Assembly (NCBI GenBank): GCA_002633005.1
Contig: NMRA01000458.1
Location: 296,872-360,871 of the forward strand
From: Phoronis australis
Taxonomy: Eukaryota; Phoronida; Phoronidae
Direction: 5' to 3'
DNA: 64,000 nucleotides
The notes under the pieces are model-generated. The model did not search any database. It was not told the DNA's origin and was given only the letters and a program-made list of their open reading frames with translations. Both the position numbers and the translations under genes were made by a program. The number at the start of each line of letters is the position of its first letter. Positions within the stretch are counted from its first letter, which is position 1. This document shows, in pieces, positions 1 to 13,300 of the stretch.

Positions 1-344
1 GAGCACTGCGAGTGTGAAATGCCTCATTCGATTTTAGGCGTAAACAAGGCGAAATTTGGCAAACACATTCTTGCAGCAGTACTGCAGTTTTATTGGCCTC
101 TGAAAATGGTATTTCTGTGATATCCAAAACAGATCCCAGGAAGAAAGAGCCCCATGCGGATTCTTTAGGGATAAAGTTTAGAAAGTACCCATGGGAACTC
201 TTGAGGTTGTTTCACATGACTGACATAAGTACATTTCGACCACTGATCAGCTCTAGCTCTAGAGCAGAGAGTTCATCTGTATTAGAAAATTTTGACTACC
301 TTGAAACTGTGTCTGTAGAGTGTTGTATAACCTTGTAGTAATAG

Positions 345-425
345 CCGAGATTACTCGACTCAAGAATCAAACCAGCGACCCTAATAAAACCAACGTGTGT
401 GCTAACCCTTCAGCTAATTAGGCAA
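345..425 (-). repeat. tRNA-derived SINE-like or tRNA pseudogene fragment
   Basis: On the minus strand a B-box-like GGTTTGATTCT lies at 363-373 and an A-box-like TTAGCTGAAGGGTTAG at 402-417, with roughly tRNA spacing. The start and end do not pair into a convincing acceptor stem. A tRNA-derived repeat or decayed tRNA therefore fits better than a working tRNA. No anticodon is assigned. Confidence 0.4.
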
Positions 426-1358
426 TTGCTTGTTAGCGAGTGCCTAACAGAGGCTCATATGACTCACCCAGTCACCAGAAGCATGTCTAGTCACTCTAAA
501 AAGTTGTTTTTTGGGACGCAATGCGGCTTGGCACTGGTTAGGTATAGCAGTCACTAAATAACAGGTCGTCACTTAATGGATGAAACTGGTTCTATAAATC
601 AGGGACTGCTATATCCGACCAGCGGCATGCGGCTTCACAACCGTTAAAGGTTTTATACTGTCAAACACAAGTTGTTTCACCTGCTTAGCAAGAAAACTTT
701 GAAGACTGGAAGAACACTTCTGATTTTTCTTCACGATCGCCGACAAGTTAGAGATTACGTTCAATCCTAGATTCTCCATATCACAGACGATTACTCAGGT
801 AAAGGTTTCATTAAGTAGTCTATCAGAATTAAAGATTTTCATCTCAACTGTTTATGCCCTTTCACGCATCATACTGTGATATGAAATTTTTATTTGGATG
901 CCACACATGTGTGCGCGAAGGCAATGACAACAGTTATGAGCAGTGCCCGGCTTGTGCAAATATCTTTGTTTTGCGCGCAACTTTACTTTATTAATAACGA
1001 TTTTTCAATATTTGATATATATATTTATGCAAATAAATCACCATTGATACTAATTCAATTAAAAGCTTGGAAAAAGTGGAATTCTCTGAAGAACTAAAGT
1101 CACATTCCTCTCAATTAAAATTAGAACGTTTAGTATTTTTTGGCACACTTCTGGGATCTGTCATTAAATTTCGGCATTAGTTTAAGTTTTTAAAAAATGC
1201 TTCTAAAATGTTGCATCCAATAGAAATTGAATATGTACAATGGTAATTTCAAGTTATTGCAGTGACGAATGACTTTTTGCCATTTATTTTTTCTATTTCA
1301 TTGACTAACCCTGCGTCAGTTGTGAAACCCATAAATGAGTTTCCCTTGTCCGGAAATA
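426..1358. other. Upstream flank of EED, no gene seen
   Basis: No supported coding exon lies here. The EED promoter and 5' UTR should be in this stretch, but I see no TATA box, CpG-rich block or other motif that I can tie to transcription start. Confidence 0.4.
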
Positions 1359-4300
1359 ATGTCAGATAGCGATACCATGCCTGGTAAAAAAGCGCGTATT
1401 TCAAGCCAAACCGAGGATTCTGGTGACGAAAATGTACGGATGTGTTCTTTTCAGATGTTTATTTCAATTCAGAGGTGAAAACATTCTTTGAAAGCTCTTA
1501 GAGCCGACAGTTAGTTGTGTGTTCATTTTAACAACGACTGACAAGTAACAAGTGAAGTGACATGCTCCGATTTCTCCCTGCCTTGCCTTGGTGCAATTGC
1601 TAAGCTGTATCCTAAATATATTAAATATACAGCTTTGGCCGATGTGGGTAAAAAATGGCAAAATAAAGGCTGGCCCAAAAGTGGTGTCATTAAAAACTGC
1701 ACTTTTCTTTGTGTAAACTAAATTATTTACCGATGCTAGAAAAATCAGCTTTATACCTTTTAGACAGTATGTCTTAGTCTTGCGATATGTTATTCTGCTG
1801 CTGAAGTGGTGGAGCGATCTTAGACATCGAATTTCGGCACCATGAAATATAGTGTCACCTATTGGTCAGTTTCTTGTTTTCACCAATTCTTCTATCAGCT
1901 GTTCTTCCTCGAGGTTGCATACATGTTTATTTATTTATTAGATTATTTATTAATTTAATATTTACAATGAGGGTAGCCCCATCAGTCTCAGCAAATGATC
2001 GGAATTGGTTTCACTTCATTATACGTTTTTAGTATTTTAATACTTGTGCAGCACACCAAATTTCAGAGCAAATTTTTCTGCTGCGAAGCTGTCATCATCT
2101 CCTGGGAAATGTCGCAAAAAAGCACTGTATTGCACATGTCACGAGCGCACTGTTTTCAAAACGACGATAGACCTTTCTTTGTTACAAAAGGCGGAGTATT
2201 ATGCAGGAAAATTACATTTCTTGTATGTTATTTCATTTAAAGGGCCACAACGACAAAGTGAGTGTCGGTTGACTCGTAGATTTTGAATGGACTCCTGCCC
2301 GTCGTTAGCTCTACATGTTGATATAAGTTTCATGACCAGTTGACAAACAGAACTACCCTAGTGGTGTTGGAGCTCAACACATACACACACAGTGGTTCCA
2401 AGCTGTTTTTTTGACAATAGTCTTCATACAGCTAGTTGGCTGGCTATGATTTATACAGCCCCAGGGCATTGGCAGTGCTTGTAGACTGGAGTGGAGTGGT
2501 GTGTCGAACTCAGACGCTCTAGTTTCTGTGACGTCTATCTGACTGTGTTGGCAGAGGCAGAGGCTGTGCCAAGTAGATGTACTGAAATAAAAGACAAAGT
2601 TAATTGTCTGGAGGCCGGATTACATGGCAGTGGTGCAAAGTCAACAGTGCACTAGTCTGAAGGTGCACTTGTCTGAAAATACATAAGATTTTGGACTCTG
2701 TTGTATTTTTTCATATTTTCTGTAGACATGCAATAATACGCACTACTTCGGTTGTAAGACACATTGGCGTAGGCCTCACCTAACAAAAACCACCTGCCGG
2801 GTAGTGATGCACTATGTTCGAGTTTCCTGCACATATGCAAATTTGTACTTCAAAGCTTGCCTTGATGTTTCTTTGTGCATGATTCTTCTGCATGTCACTG
2901 ACAGGACACAAAAAAACAATGTCTAAACATTGTCAAAAGTGTTACTGTGTTTGCACTCACGCGATGTCGAAGACAATACTTTGTGCTTAACACCTAGAAG
3001 CTTTCGCTATGAAAGAATTTTGATCGCGATTAAGGCTCATTAAACTTGAGACACAAGGGGTAATGCATCATTCGCATTTTTAAAGCAGAATCTCGCAAGT
3101 GAAAGAAAAAATTTCACTTTATTTAATAATTGTTTTAAACTGGTTTTTAGACACTATACCTTCATGTCTTTTTGTTATTTAAATTCCTTGGCTGCATTTT
3201 ATTCACTTCCCTGGTTCGACCAGCAAAGACATTTGATTGGTTGCCTGTGATGACTTCCAGAGCACTTTCCAATCAAATGTCTGTGCAGTCAAATGGCAAA
3301 CCTGGCGTAGTGAATGAAGTGCAGCCATGGACTGGATTCTCGCCATGGATTGGTTTCCAGGTGCATCAGCGAGTTTCGTAGAATGCTGACAAAAAGTCAT
3401 TTTAATGCTTAGTGGCTCCGTTCTGCCTTTTTAATATACTTTCTGACTTGTGCACCTTCGGACTTGTGAGCTGCTTGTGCCTGGCGTGCTGTACTTTAGG
3501 ACAATAATTAGATATAATGTGCCCACATTATGAGATCAGCTTCATGTCCGCTATTCAGTGGAGAGCTCTCGACCATATTGTCGGTTGCAGGATGGATGCT
3601 TCAGTCTATCCTGCTCTCGGCCATATTGTCGCTTTCCGGGTGAATGTTCTAGTCTATCCAGCTCTCGACCATGTTGCAGGATGAATGCTTCGGTCTATCT
3701 AGCTATTATCCATATTGTCACTTGCAGTATGAATGTTCCTGTCTATCTAGCTATTATCCATATTGTCACTTGCTGGATGATTGTTCCTGTCTATCTAGCT
3801 ATTATCCATATTGTCACTTGCTGGATGATTGTTCCTGTCTATCTAGCTGTTATCCATATTGTCACTTGCAGGATGAATGCTCCAGTCTATCTAGCTATTA
3901 TCCATATTGTCACTTGCAGGTTGATTGTTCCTATCTATCTAGCTATTATCCATATTGTCACTTGCAGTATGAATGTTCCTGTCTATCTAGCCATTATCCA
4001 TATTGTCACTTGCAGGTTGATTGTTCTAGTCTATCTAGCTATTATCCATATTGTCACTTGCAGTATGAATGTTCCTGTCTATCTAGCTATTATCCATATT
4101 GTCACTTGCAGGATGAATGTTCCAGTTTATCCAGCTTTCCAACAGACGATGTGTCTAGAAGCGAAACACCGACACCGGGCAGAAAAAAAGGGCGACATCA
4201 CAAAAAGAAATTCAAGAATTGTAAACTTCAATATAAGCTGACCACATTTGTGAAGGTAATCTGAGGTTTTGCTAATGAATGTTGATTTAAAGAATGGCAA

Positions 4301-7300
4301 ATTTTATCAATATGTTAATGCCTGAATAATTCCTACGTTCCTTTTTGACGTCCTTGTGATGCTGCAAACATCTACACTATGACACCAGAAATTTATAGGG
4401 TTGAACACCATTGCTCATGCCCGAATGAATAGTCTGATTTGAACAACAATCATGTGTCTAACGTTTTCACTAAATAGAGAATTGCACTCTTGTCAAACAG
4501 CTTCTTCTGATGCTCCAGAATATCATTGAGTGAACTGATTACAATACATAATGTGTTGCAATCAAGCTTCAGCAGGTGCTCGTGCATTAGTTGTCAATGT
4601 TTCCCCATAGCCTGTGGCGGGTAAAACACTGATCAGTTTCTCAGCCATCTTCAACACACGCCTTCACACAGGCACACACAGGCAAAGTCCAGGGAACAAC
4701 TCTGCTTTTGTGCACTATATAATAGCTCGCTTCAACAGTACACATTTCATCAATTTTTCATTCGCCATCTGACTTTATTTCATTGCACAGTCAAGCACAA
4801 CATTGCTGAGTTGGAAATTCTGATACATTACTAATTTCTGTGAAATGAACCAATCCACAATTCGCGGGCTGCTATGTCATAGTGTTTGCAATGAGTAAAT
4901 GAGAAACAGTGTTGGACTTGCTAGTGACTGTGATCTGGCTGAAACGATGGCATTATGGATTTATAGTGTAAAGAATTTGCCACTATGAATATATAAGGTG
5001 CAGAATATCACTGTGTTCTACGCTATTGATTTTGTGGTTGTTATGTTTGTGCACATGAAGACAAGGATTAAACTGCATAATTTAGTAGAAATATCAGCAA
5101 ATGGTCACATCAAATATTTTCAAAGACTCGTATTGTTGGTTTGGGCTGCTATCTGTTGATAGTATGTTGATTTAACCTAACACACTGTCAGTCAGAGTTT
5201 TCAGTTATAATTTTTCAATCGTAATCTGAATCAGTCATTGAGAGTTTGCTAAAATTCCCAAGCAAAAATGTCCAAACCTGTCATGAAATAGCCCGCTAAC
5301 TGCAAGAGAAATGTCAATGTTTTTAATGATTTCGCAAATGCAAACAAGTGTCCATTGGCTCTATCCCAGATGTGAGGCCAGATCTCATGGTGTGAAATCT
5401 AGTCTTTGACCATTGCACCTACCTTGCAATGGAATTGTGGGTAACATCACAGATGGTCATGGGATATTTGCGAGGTCATGTTTATATAAAAAGTGTCAGA
5501 ACATTAATTGTTTATATTTCATAAATTAATAACCGTTAACTGAATTTTTCAGGTTTTGATTTTTACAGAAAAGTAAAATGAAGTAGAGAACATAAAATAG
5601 GTATGATATAATTAGATTGAAGTCACTCATCTTTAAGTACAGAAAGACTTGGCACTGACGTGTATAGTTTAGTTACAGTTCAAAAGTTTAGTAAAAAGCC
5701 CTATCACTTTACTACTATCTCCTTAACTCTGGTATGTATAATTATGATTCCAGGAGGACCATGGACAGCCAATCTTCGGTGTTCAGTTCAACTATCACAT
5801 GAAAGAAAACGATCCTATGGTGTTTGCCACTGTGGGGGGTAATAGGGTAACGGTGTACGAATGTATGAAGGACGGCAAAGTGAAGCTGTTGCAAGCTTAT
5901 GGTGATCCAGATGTATCCTTGATGTTAAGCAACACTTGTTTATTTTGTGTTTTTTCACCAGGCATTTCTTGGACCATAACGGTCAGTTTAATATTCCTTC
6001 CATTTGAAAATATTTTTAAGATGTTTGAGCCCTGATGTTTTTTCATTGCTCTTGGTTAATAAGTCAAGTGTGAACATTTTTGTTACAGTAACTGTTATTA
6101 AAACGTTAGCTATTCCGAAACTTAATTTTTTGTTGTCAGGTTTACCAAATTCACCAATAGATGTCTTGGAAGAATTGAATACGATGGCAGGCTCGTAATG
6201 ATTAATTTAAACAAACTACGGCTTGTTTAAGACTAGATCAAAGGGGGACTTCAAATGGTTAATACATACTTTCAGCAAAGCTTTAAAACTCGCCATGGCC
6301 CGTAGATATGTTGAAAACCCCTCATCTAGAAGTGGGTCAGTTATTATACTCACTCTACACGTTCTTAAAGAATTTTGCTTTATTTGTTGAAAGACTTCAT
6401 TAAGTCGAAGTAAACTCTAATTGATAATTTCTATTGGTACGATGTTTTTGGAAGTATGACAACTTTCTATGAGAAAATAATCTTTGCAAGTAAAGAAGCC
6501 TTTTTGAATCATTCTTTGCAGTTTAATAGTAAATTGGGGATTGGAATTAGAGGTGTTCAGTCTCAGTTTGTAAAAGGCTTAAGATTTATCAGAGATATGT
6601 ATACCTCTGATGTTTATCAGTGATAATAAATATATACAAAAACTAGTCATGAAAAAGTGAAATTTTTCTTTCCGGTAAAAATTTCGTAATGCAGAACGTG
6701 GTCTTTGGGAGTTCTAAAGGTTTCAGTCTGAAAAAAATGATTTTCCTGTTTCATTGTTTCTATATCACATATGCATTTTGTCCACATGATTTTAGACATC
6801 TTTGTTAATTAACAAACTTCCTCTTTTTTTATCTCTAGACAATTTTCAGTTGCTGAAATTAAGAGTGTTTTTGTATACAGTAATCCCGCCAAATGGGGTT
6901 CATTGACTTGGTTATTTCCATTTTTCTTTGACACATTCTCTCAGGAGAATGAGAATTTCTACACATGTGCCTGGAGTCACGACGGCGCAGGCCAGCCATT
7001 GCTAGCTGTCGCAGGATCACGAGGAATTATACGAATAATAAGTCCCATCACCATGGAATGCATTAAGGTGGGTGATACAGGTGCACGTCATGCTTAAATC
7101 TAAGGACTACCTTAGTCCTTGTCTCAAAATTCTACGTTGCACAGTTTGCTGGCATTTATCAGCTTATCAAGAACATAAGAGCTGACTGCTTTTTTTCGGA
7201 TTTTTTTCACCGAATCTTGAAAGGTTTCTGCATGATCACAAATAGCGAAATTGTTAACTTTGTTGATTTTTTTTCTTAAAAAGTCCTGGAAAATTGTCTG

Positions 7301-10300
7301 TAAAAATTTATAAAAATGATGTGAACAGATCTTTTCAGCTTAATCGTTCAGGGTGATTTGTGTTTTGACAAACATTTGGTCTTGAAATGATTTTTATATC
7401 ATGACAAGTGAAGACCTTGTAAGAGGATGCAATAAATATGGCTTTGTGCAAACGTGAAGTTGCACTTCCTGTTCTTGAATTGAGTTCTGTGCGTCTACCA
7501 TGTCTACACACTAGTTTTCTGTAAATGTTATCTCCAGTTATCAAAGATGTCACCATTTCTGTAAATGTTGTCTCCAGTTATCAAAGATGTCACCATTTCT
7601 GTAAATGTTATCTCCAGTTATCAAAGATGTCACCATTTCCTTAAAATGCAGGCTGTCATTATGATAAGGTTTGTGCGCTGGAAAACAACTGTTTGATGAC
7701 TTTTCTATTAATGATTTTCAGCATTATGTTGGCCATGGCAACTCTATAAATGAACTCAAGTTCCATCCTAAGGATCCCAATCTGTTGTTGTCAGTGAGTA
7801 AAGGTAAGGTCACCTTTGGTCAATGTTCAAATTGTACACTGATCATTTGGTCAGTGTGTGGGGTGCTCGTGGTAGCAAGATAAACAAACAAAGTCTATAA
7901 TACTGGCATAACATTCAAGTCCTATAGCATATCATGTCACATTTGTCAACATGACTTACACAAGTGACCCGTGTCATTAATGTCAACTGTCTAATGATTA
8001 TGTTGCTGAGTTTATAATAGAAACTAACTTTGGTGCTATAAGTGTGCCCAGACAGTTGAATACTTTAGCCAAATTTGGCCAAGCTTGGACAAACTGGTAG
8101 TACGTCACCTTATTTGATATTTTCTTCAAGCTTGAATGTCCTTGCTCTCTTACCAGCCCTTGCTCAGTTACCTTCAAAAAGACTACTGATAAGCAAAGGT
8201 AAAGCACGCTTGTCGAACAATATTGAATAACTTGTTGGAACAATCATCTTTCTCTTCACTGAATTCCAAGCTTGGAAATCTTTGCCTCTTGGTAACCATT
8301 TCTGTGTAACTTTGAATGTAATTGCTGGTCAGTAACATAATTCAAGCTTACTATCTTGAGCAGATTCTGTCAAGCAGAACTTGTTTTCTTACCAACTAGT
8401 GATCCAAATAAACATATCTCATGATGCTTCGTGCATCACTCGTGTGGTACAGTCAAGTGCACTAAAATAAGATCTGTCTCATTACTAGCAAGCTTGTGTA
8501 AGCTTATTGTGGAACATTGAATAATATTTTGCAAGCTTGAATAATATTGTCCAAGCTTGAGAAAGCATGGTGTGTACTTTTTTGCATGAGTAATCTTGTC
8601 AATAAGGATTATTCAAAGTCAATGAATATGTGGCTTGTTTTTAGTGCCTTGAGTGAAATTGCAATAACTATCAGTTCTGTGATTGAGTAAAGTATGTATG
8701 TGTTTTAGAATGTCTAACTATCAGTTCTGTGATTGAATAAAGTGTGTATGTGTTTTAGAATGTCTAACTATCAGTTCTGTGATTGTGTAAAGTGAGTATG
8801 TTTTTTAGAATGTCTAACTTCCCAGTTGATTACTTGGATTTCAGATCACCAACTCCGCCTCTGGAACATAAAGACAGATACTTTTGTCCTGCTACTAGGG
8901 GGCGTGGATGGCCACAGGGATGAAGTTCTCAGTGCTGTCAGTATCATGTTAATTATGAAATGAAAACAAGATTGATAAATTGCATAGAACCAAAACGTTT
9001 TTTCTCTTAGACTAATCTTATTCCGACAAAATGTATAATTTAAACTTCCTAATTAATGGCTGACTTAAGGAAAAGTTTAAGTACTAGTTTGTCCGATTTT
9101 TTTTTCTTTCTCATTGGAAATAGTTGATTCATAACATGTAGCATGTATAAAGCATTTTTGGAAAATTTACAACCTTATTTAGCTGATTTTAACCTTGATG
9201 TGGTTTGATACAGTTTGATATGATTTGCTATGACAAAATGTGTTAGTATAAGTTTGATACTATTGAATGAGGTCTGAGTGTATCTTTCTTCAAATTGAAG
9301 GTCTTGTGTAGTCATTTGTGTTGTGTTTTTGTTTTTGGCTATTTTTTGTTCTCTACTGATTGTCGCTCATTGGCTGGTATGTTTTCATCAATGTTACTTT
9401 AAATACTATGATTTCACTTGCGAATTTATTTATTTAACATTGAAACCTGAAAGTTACAATACATAAAAGCAGATAATTGTAAGATGGATAAACATACATT
9501 AAAAAGCTTTGGTGGGAAATGACAACATATTGACTTCAGACGACTGTTGAGATTGTATCTTACTATCAAAAAGCAGTGCCCTCATTGTGATCAAATTTTG
9601 ATTCATTAGGACTTCAACCTAGATGGGTCCAGGATTATGTCGTGTGGAATGGATCACTCACTGAAGATGTGGAACTTGGACCAACCAGAAATCAATGATG
9701 TCATAGCTGCGTCATACCAGTACGATGCAAGTAAAGCGAAAAAGTATGCATCTTTTGAGCCATGACTTCGTTGAAACAACATGACTTTGGCATGTGTTAT
9801 TTGCCTTTTTGAAGACTGCTGGTACAAGTGGCAATTGTGTCATTTGATCTTATTATTATTTTAAAGTTTTTTCACTCTAGGTAGTGCACCATCAAAATAA
9901 CTTACACCAAATTTCATATCTTATTAACTTAAAATCATCCATGAAAAAATGCAAATGAATACAAAGCTGTGATTTATGAAATGTTCGTATTTTATCCTCC
10001 ACCAAAGGGTTTATATGGTGGACATCATGCCTTTTGTCTGTGCAGCGAATGTTTTGTTCTCAACTCCTGTATTTCTCATTAAGCAAACTTTAAGAAACTA
10101 TACTTATGAAGTGCCATAGCCCATATCTTTGACATTTTGTGAATCAACCAAATTTTCTTGAATTACGGCCTGTTTATGATTGTCTCGCATGCACTTAGGG
10201 AAATGTTCTTCTGTGCTGAACTCCTACATTTTTCTTGGGGATGTTGACAAAACTTTCAGAAAAACATTATTACGGTATACCATAGTGCATATCGTCGGCA

Positions 10301-13300
10301 TTTTGTGATCCAATCATATTCTCTTGAATAATGGTCCAGTTTTAATGTTCATGCATTCAATGTGCAATTCCTGTATTCGTTATGAGATTTCATCCAAACG
10401 TTCAGGTGGTGTATCATGAAGTGTGCCAGTACATATCTTCATTATTTTGCAGTTTGAGTGTATTTTCTTGAATTATCCCTCTTCTTGATTTTCAAGTGTA
10501 CATGAAAGAAAATGTTGTACACAACCCTTGCACAATAGCTGGCGGGGACACATTACTGCCTGTGTCTACCATCTTGCTATATATTCACATTGGCATTCTT
10601 AGTTTTGTTCTAAGTTGGTAAAAAGAAGGGATAGAGTATCTTAGGTGGTTGTATTATGCGATCAACAAATATTTCCATTCCAGAGCCTTTGCATCGTACG
10701 CCAACCACTTCCCAGATTTCTCTACGCGAGACATCCACCGGAATTATGTCGACTGCGTCAGATGGTTTGGCAACTTTGTATTTTCTAAGGTAACTAAGGC
10801 ATCTTTTGTTTTAAAAAAATTACTTAAAGATTAAACTCATTTTATGTTTGGTCATTTTGTAGTACTGCAGATTTATTGAACCTGCTATTTTTGTTTCATA
10901 ACTTAGCCACCATCCATTCAGGAAGAGCTGGCTGAGTTGCACATTCTTAACATTTAGAATTTAGCTTTGTAGATGACTGCAAATAAATATATAATACCTG
11001 ATGTTGTATTCCACTAATTATACTATACATTGTGCATTAATCCCCTGGGCGCTTGAATTAGGAAATTTAATAATCAGAGATTGGGCATTAAGCTGAGCAT
11101 GGGCGTTTAGAAAATAAAATGAAATTTTTGAAGAATCAGTGGTGAACATTCACCGAGACGGTCGATTAACTCTGCATGTTTTGCATACAAGACATAATGG
11201 TTGGATGCTCATGGGCTAAAAGAACAGTTTCATGTCTACTTCAGTAAAAAACTGGTGCTGTAGAAAAAGACCAAGGGCTGGCGCTTTCGGTACATTTTGT
11301 GAGCTAAGATTGTTGTTGGACACATGTTCCCAAACACACTGACACTGTTTATGAAGTCTCTGTTGTATAATTTGGAAGTGAGTGATGAACTGAGCATGTT
11401 CTTTTGAAAGTGAACATTTAGAGATTACTGGTTGGCTGTCGAGTCATTTGTTGGGCATTAACCTGAACTAGTATGGTATTAAGTGCCTCATAATAGTATT
11501 AGCAGCAGACAGTAGCGTTCTTAACACCTATACTTCAATGTGTTTTGCTCAGTTTAACTGGAGCTCTGGTTTTCAATGTTTTTGTGATTTTGGCCATGAC
11601 CAAGGCATAGCATACTTGGTTGTACTGCAGTTTGTCGCACTAATATGATTAGTCTGTTCATGAAACTGACTCCCATTTTAGGATGTAGTTTAAATAGTTG
11701 TGGACACGTGGTTGCTAACCCAATGTTGTGTTTTTCATAAGAACAAAGCATTTTAATTACCGTTAATTTGACCCCATATTCAACATTCCTACTACCATCT
11801 TCATAATTCATCTTAGTTATACTGTGCAGTAGAAAAAAAGTAAGATACGATGGTCTTTGCTAACACTGGGCTGATGACCTGTAACGAAACAGTGCCAAGA
11901 TCTGTAAGCAAATGACAATCCATGCCACCTTCTTCAATCCTTAGTCGTGTGAGAACTGCATCGTCTGCTGGAAGCCTGGCCCCCTGCCTGATGAAGAGTG
12001 CAAAAGTCATGATAACAAGCCAACCGTTCTACATAAACTGGAGTATAACCACTGTGAGATCTGGTATATGAGATTCTCCATGGACTTCTGGCAAAAGGTG
12101 AACAATGTGCTGGATAGCTTGTGTTCCGGGGGTGTACTCCTGTTCATTGTGTTCCGGGGGTGCACTCCTGTTCATTGTGTGTGGGAGGGTGTACTGATAC
12201 ATGGGTTATCTGAGTGTTCAGTTTTTGTCAAAAAAATTATGTTGTAGTATTTTTTGACATGAAACCTAGCATCTATTATAATAACCCTGTGACGAGGTTA
12301 TGCATGGGCAGATCCAACAAGGGGGCTCAGGGTATCTGTAGCCTCTTTTTCGCCAAAGTGGCAAACAAAAACCATGGGAAAATGGAAGGTTTCGATTTAT
12401 TTTTGTTTCTGTAGACTGCTCGGTGAGATCACAACACTTGAGTTTCTGTTCCAGTTTTCTACTCATTGTTTGTGATGCAGAAAGCTATCTTTTTATTTGG
12501 ACATCTCCTTTCATAAAAAGCTGGATCTGCCTTTGTTACACTTGGTTGGTTGGTAGCAATTGTATTTTTCTGGTGAAAACATATGTTAGATTAAGATATC
12601 TCCAATCACTTGGTCATGTACCCCCAAATGTTACATGGATATTATTGTCCCATGTTCTCACTGGCAGGAACTCTCATACTGGACAGGCAAAATCCTTTGA
12701 CAGTATTTATGCCTTGTGATATGCATACAGTGATTTGAAAGCAATTCGTACAGTGTGCTAAAGGTGTTTCATCTTGTAAATATTTAAATCAGGAATCTCC
12801 GCTTTTGATCCTGTTTGTATGTGCTTTAGGCCTAGCTGAACAATGAGTTAGTTGATTTGTTTTCCATTTCCGCCATCATTTCCAGCCGACTACCGTGTTC
12901 ATTTTGCACACATTCGGATTTTTGAAACTAGCAAATTGCAAATTGAGTGTGTTAATTTTTGACGTGTCTGTGCCAGAATTTGATATATACTTTTTGATAA
13001 TTGGTAGCCTAAGCTGTGATGGATAGTCACCTTTAAACTGGCACACCACTTCTGATAGTCATTCTCAATGTTGATTGTGGAGCTTTCAAAGCTTTCTGAT
13101 TGTGTGAGTGGCGTACAATAGGATTTTGAAGAAAAATGAGAATTTGACAAATTGGGGTCTCTCTTGTTAAGTCTAACTGGGTATTCTGTGACAATGTCAC
13201 TTTAGGTAACCATTGTTTTGGTTCATGTTTTGTGTTGGGACCCTTGGTTTTGGTTTGTTAACATGGCGAGTTAGCACTTTCAGTTTGACCTCTTCTGTGG

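Noticed and set aside
3560-4135. CRISPR-like array
   Set aside because: The repeats are continuous with no unique spacers, and the genome is animal.
3558-4264. Two overlapping 197-227 aa ORFs with 16-residue repeats
   Set aside because: They are translations of the 48-bp minisatellite. Only the segment from 4112 is coding, as EED exon 2.
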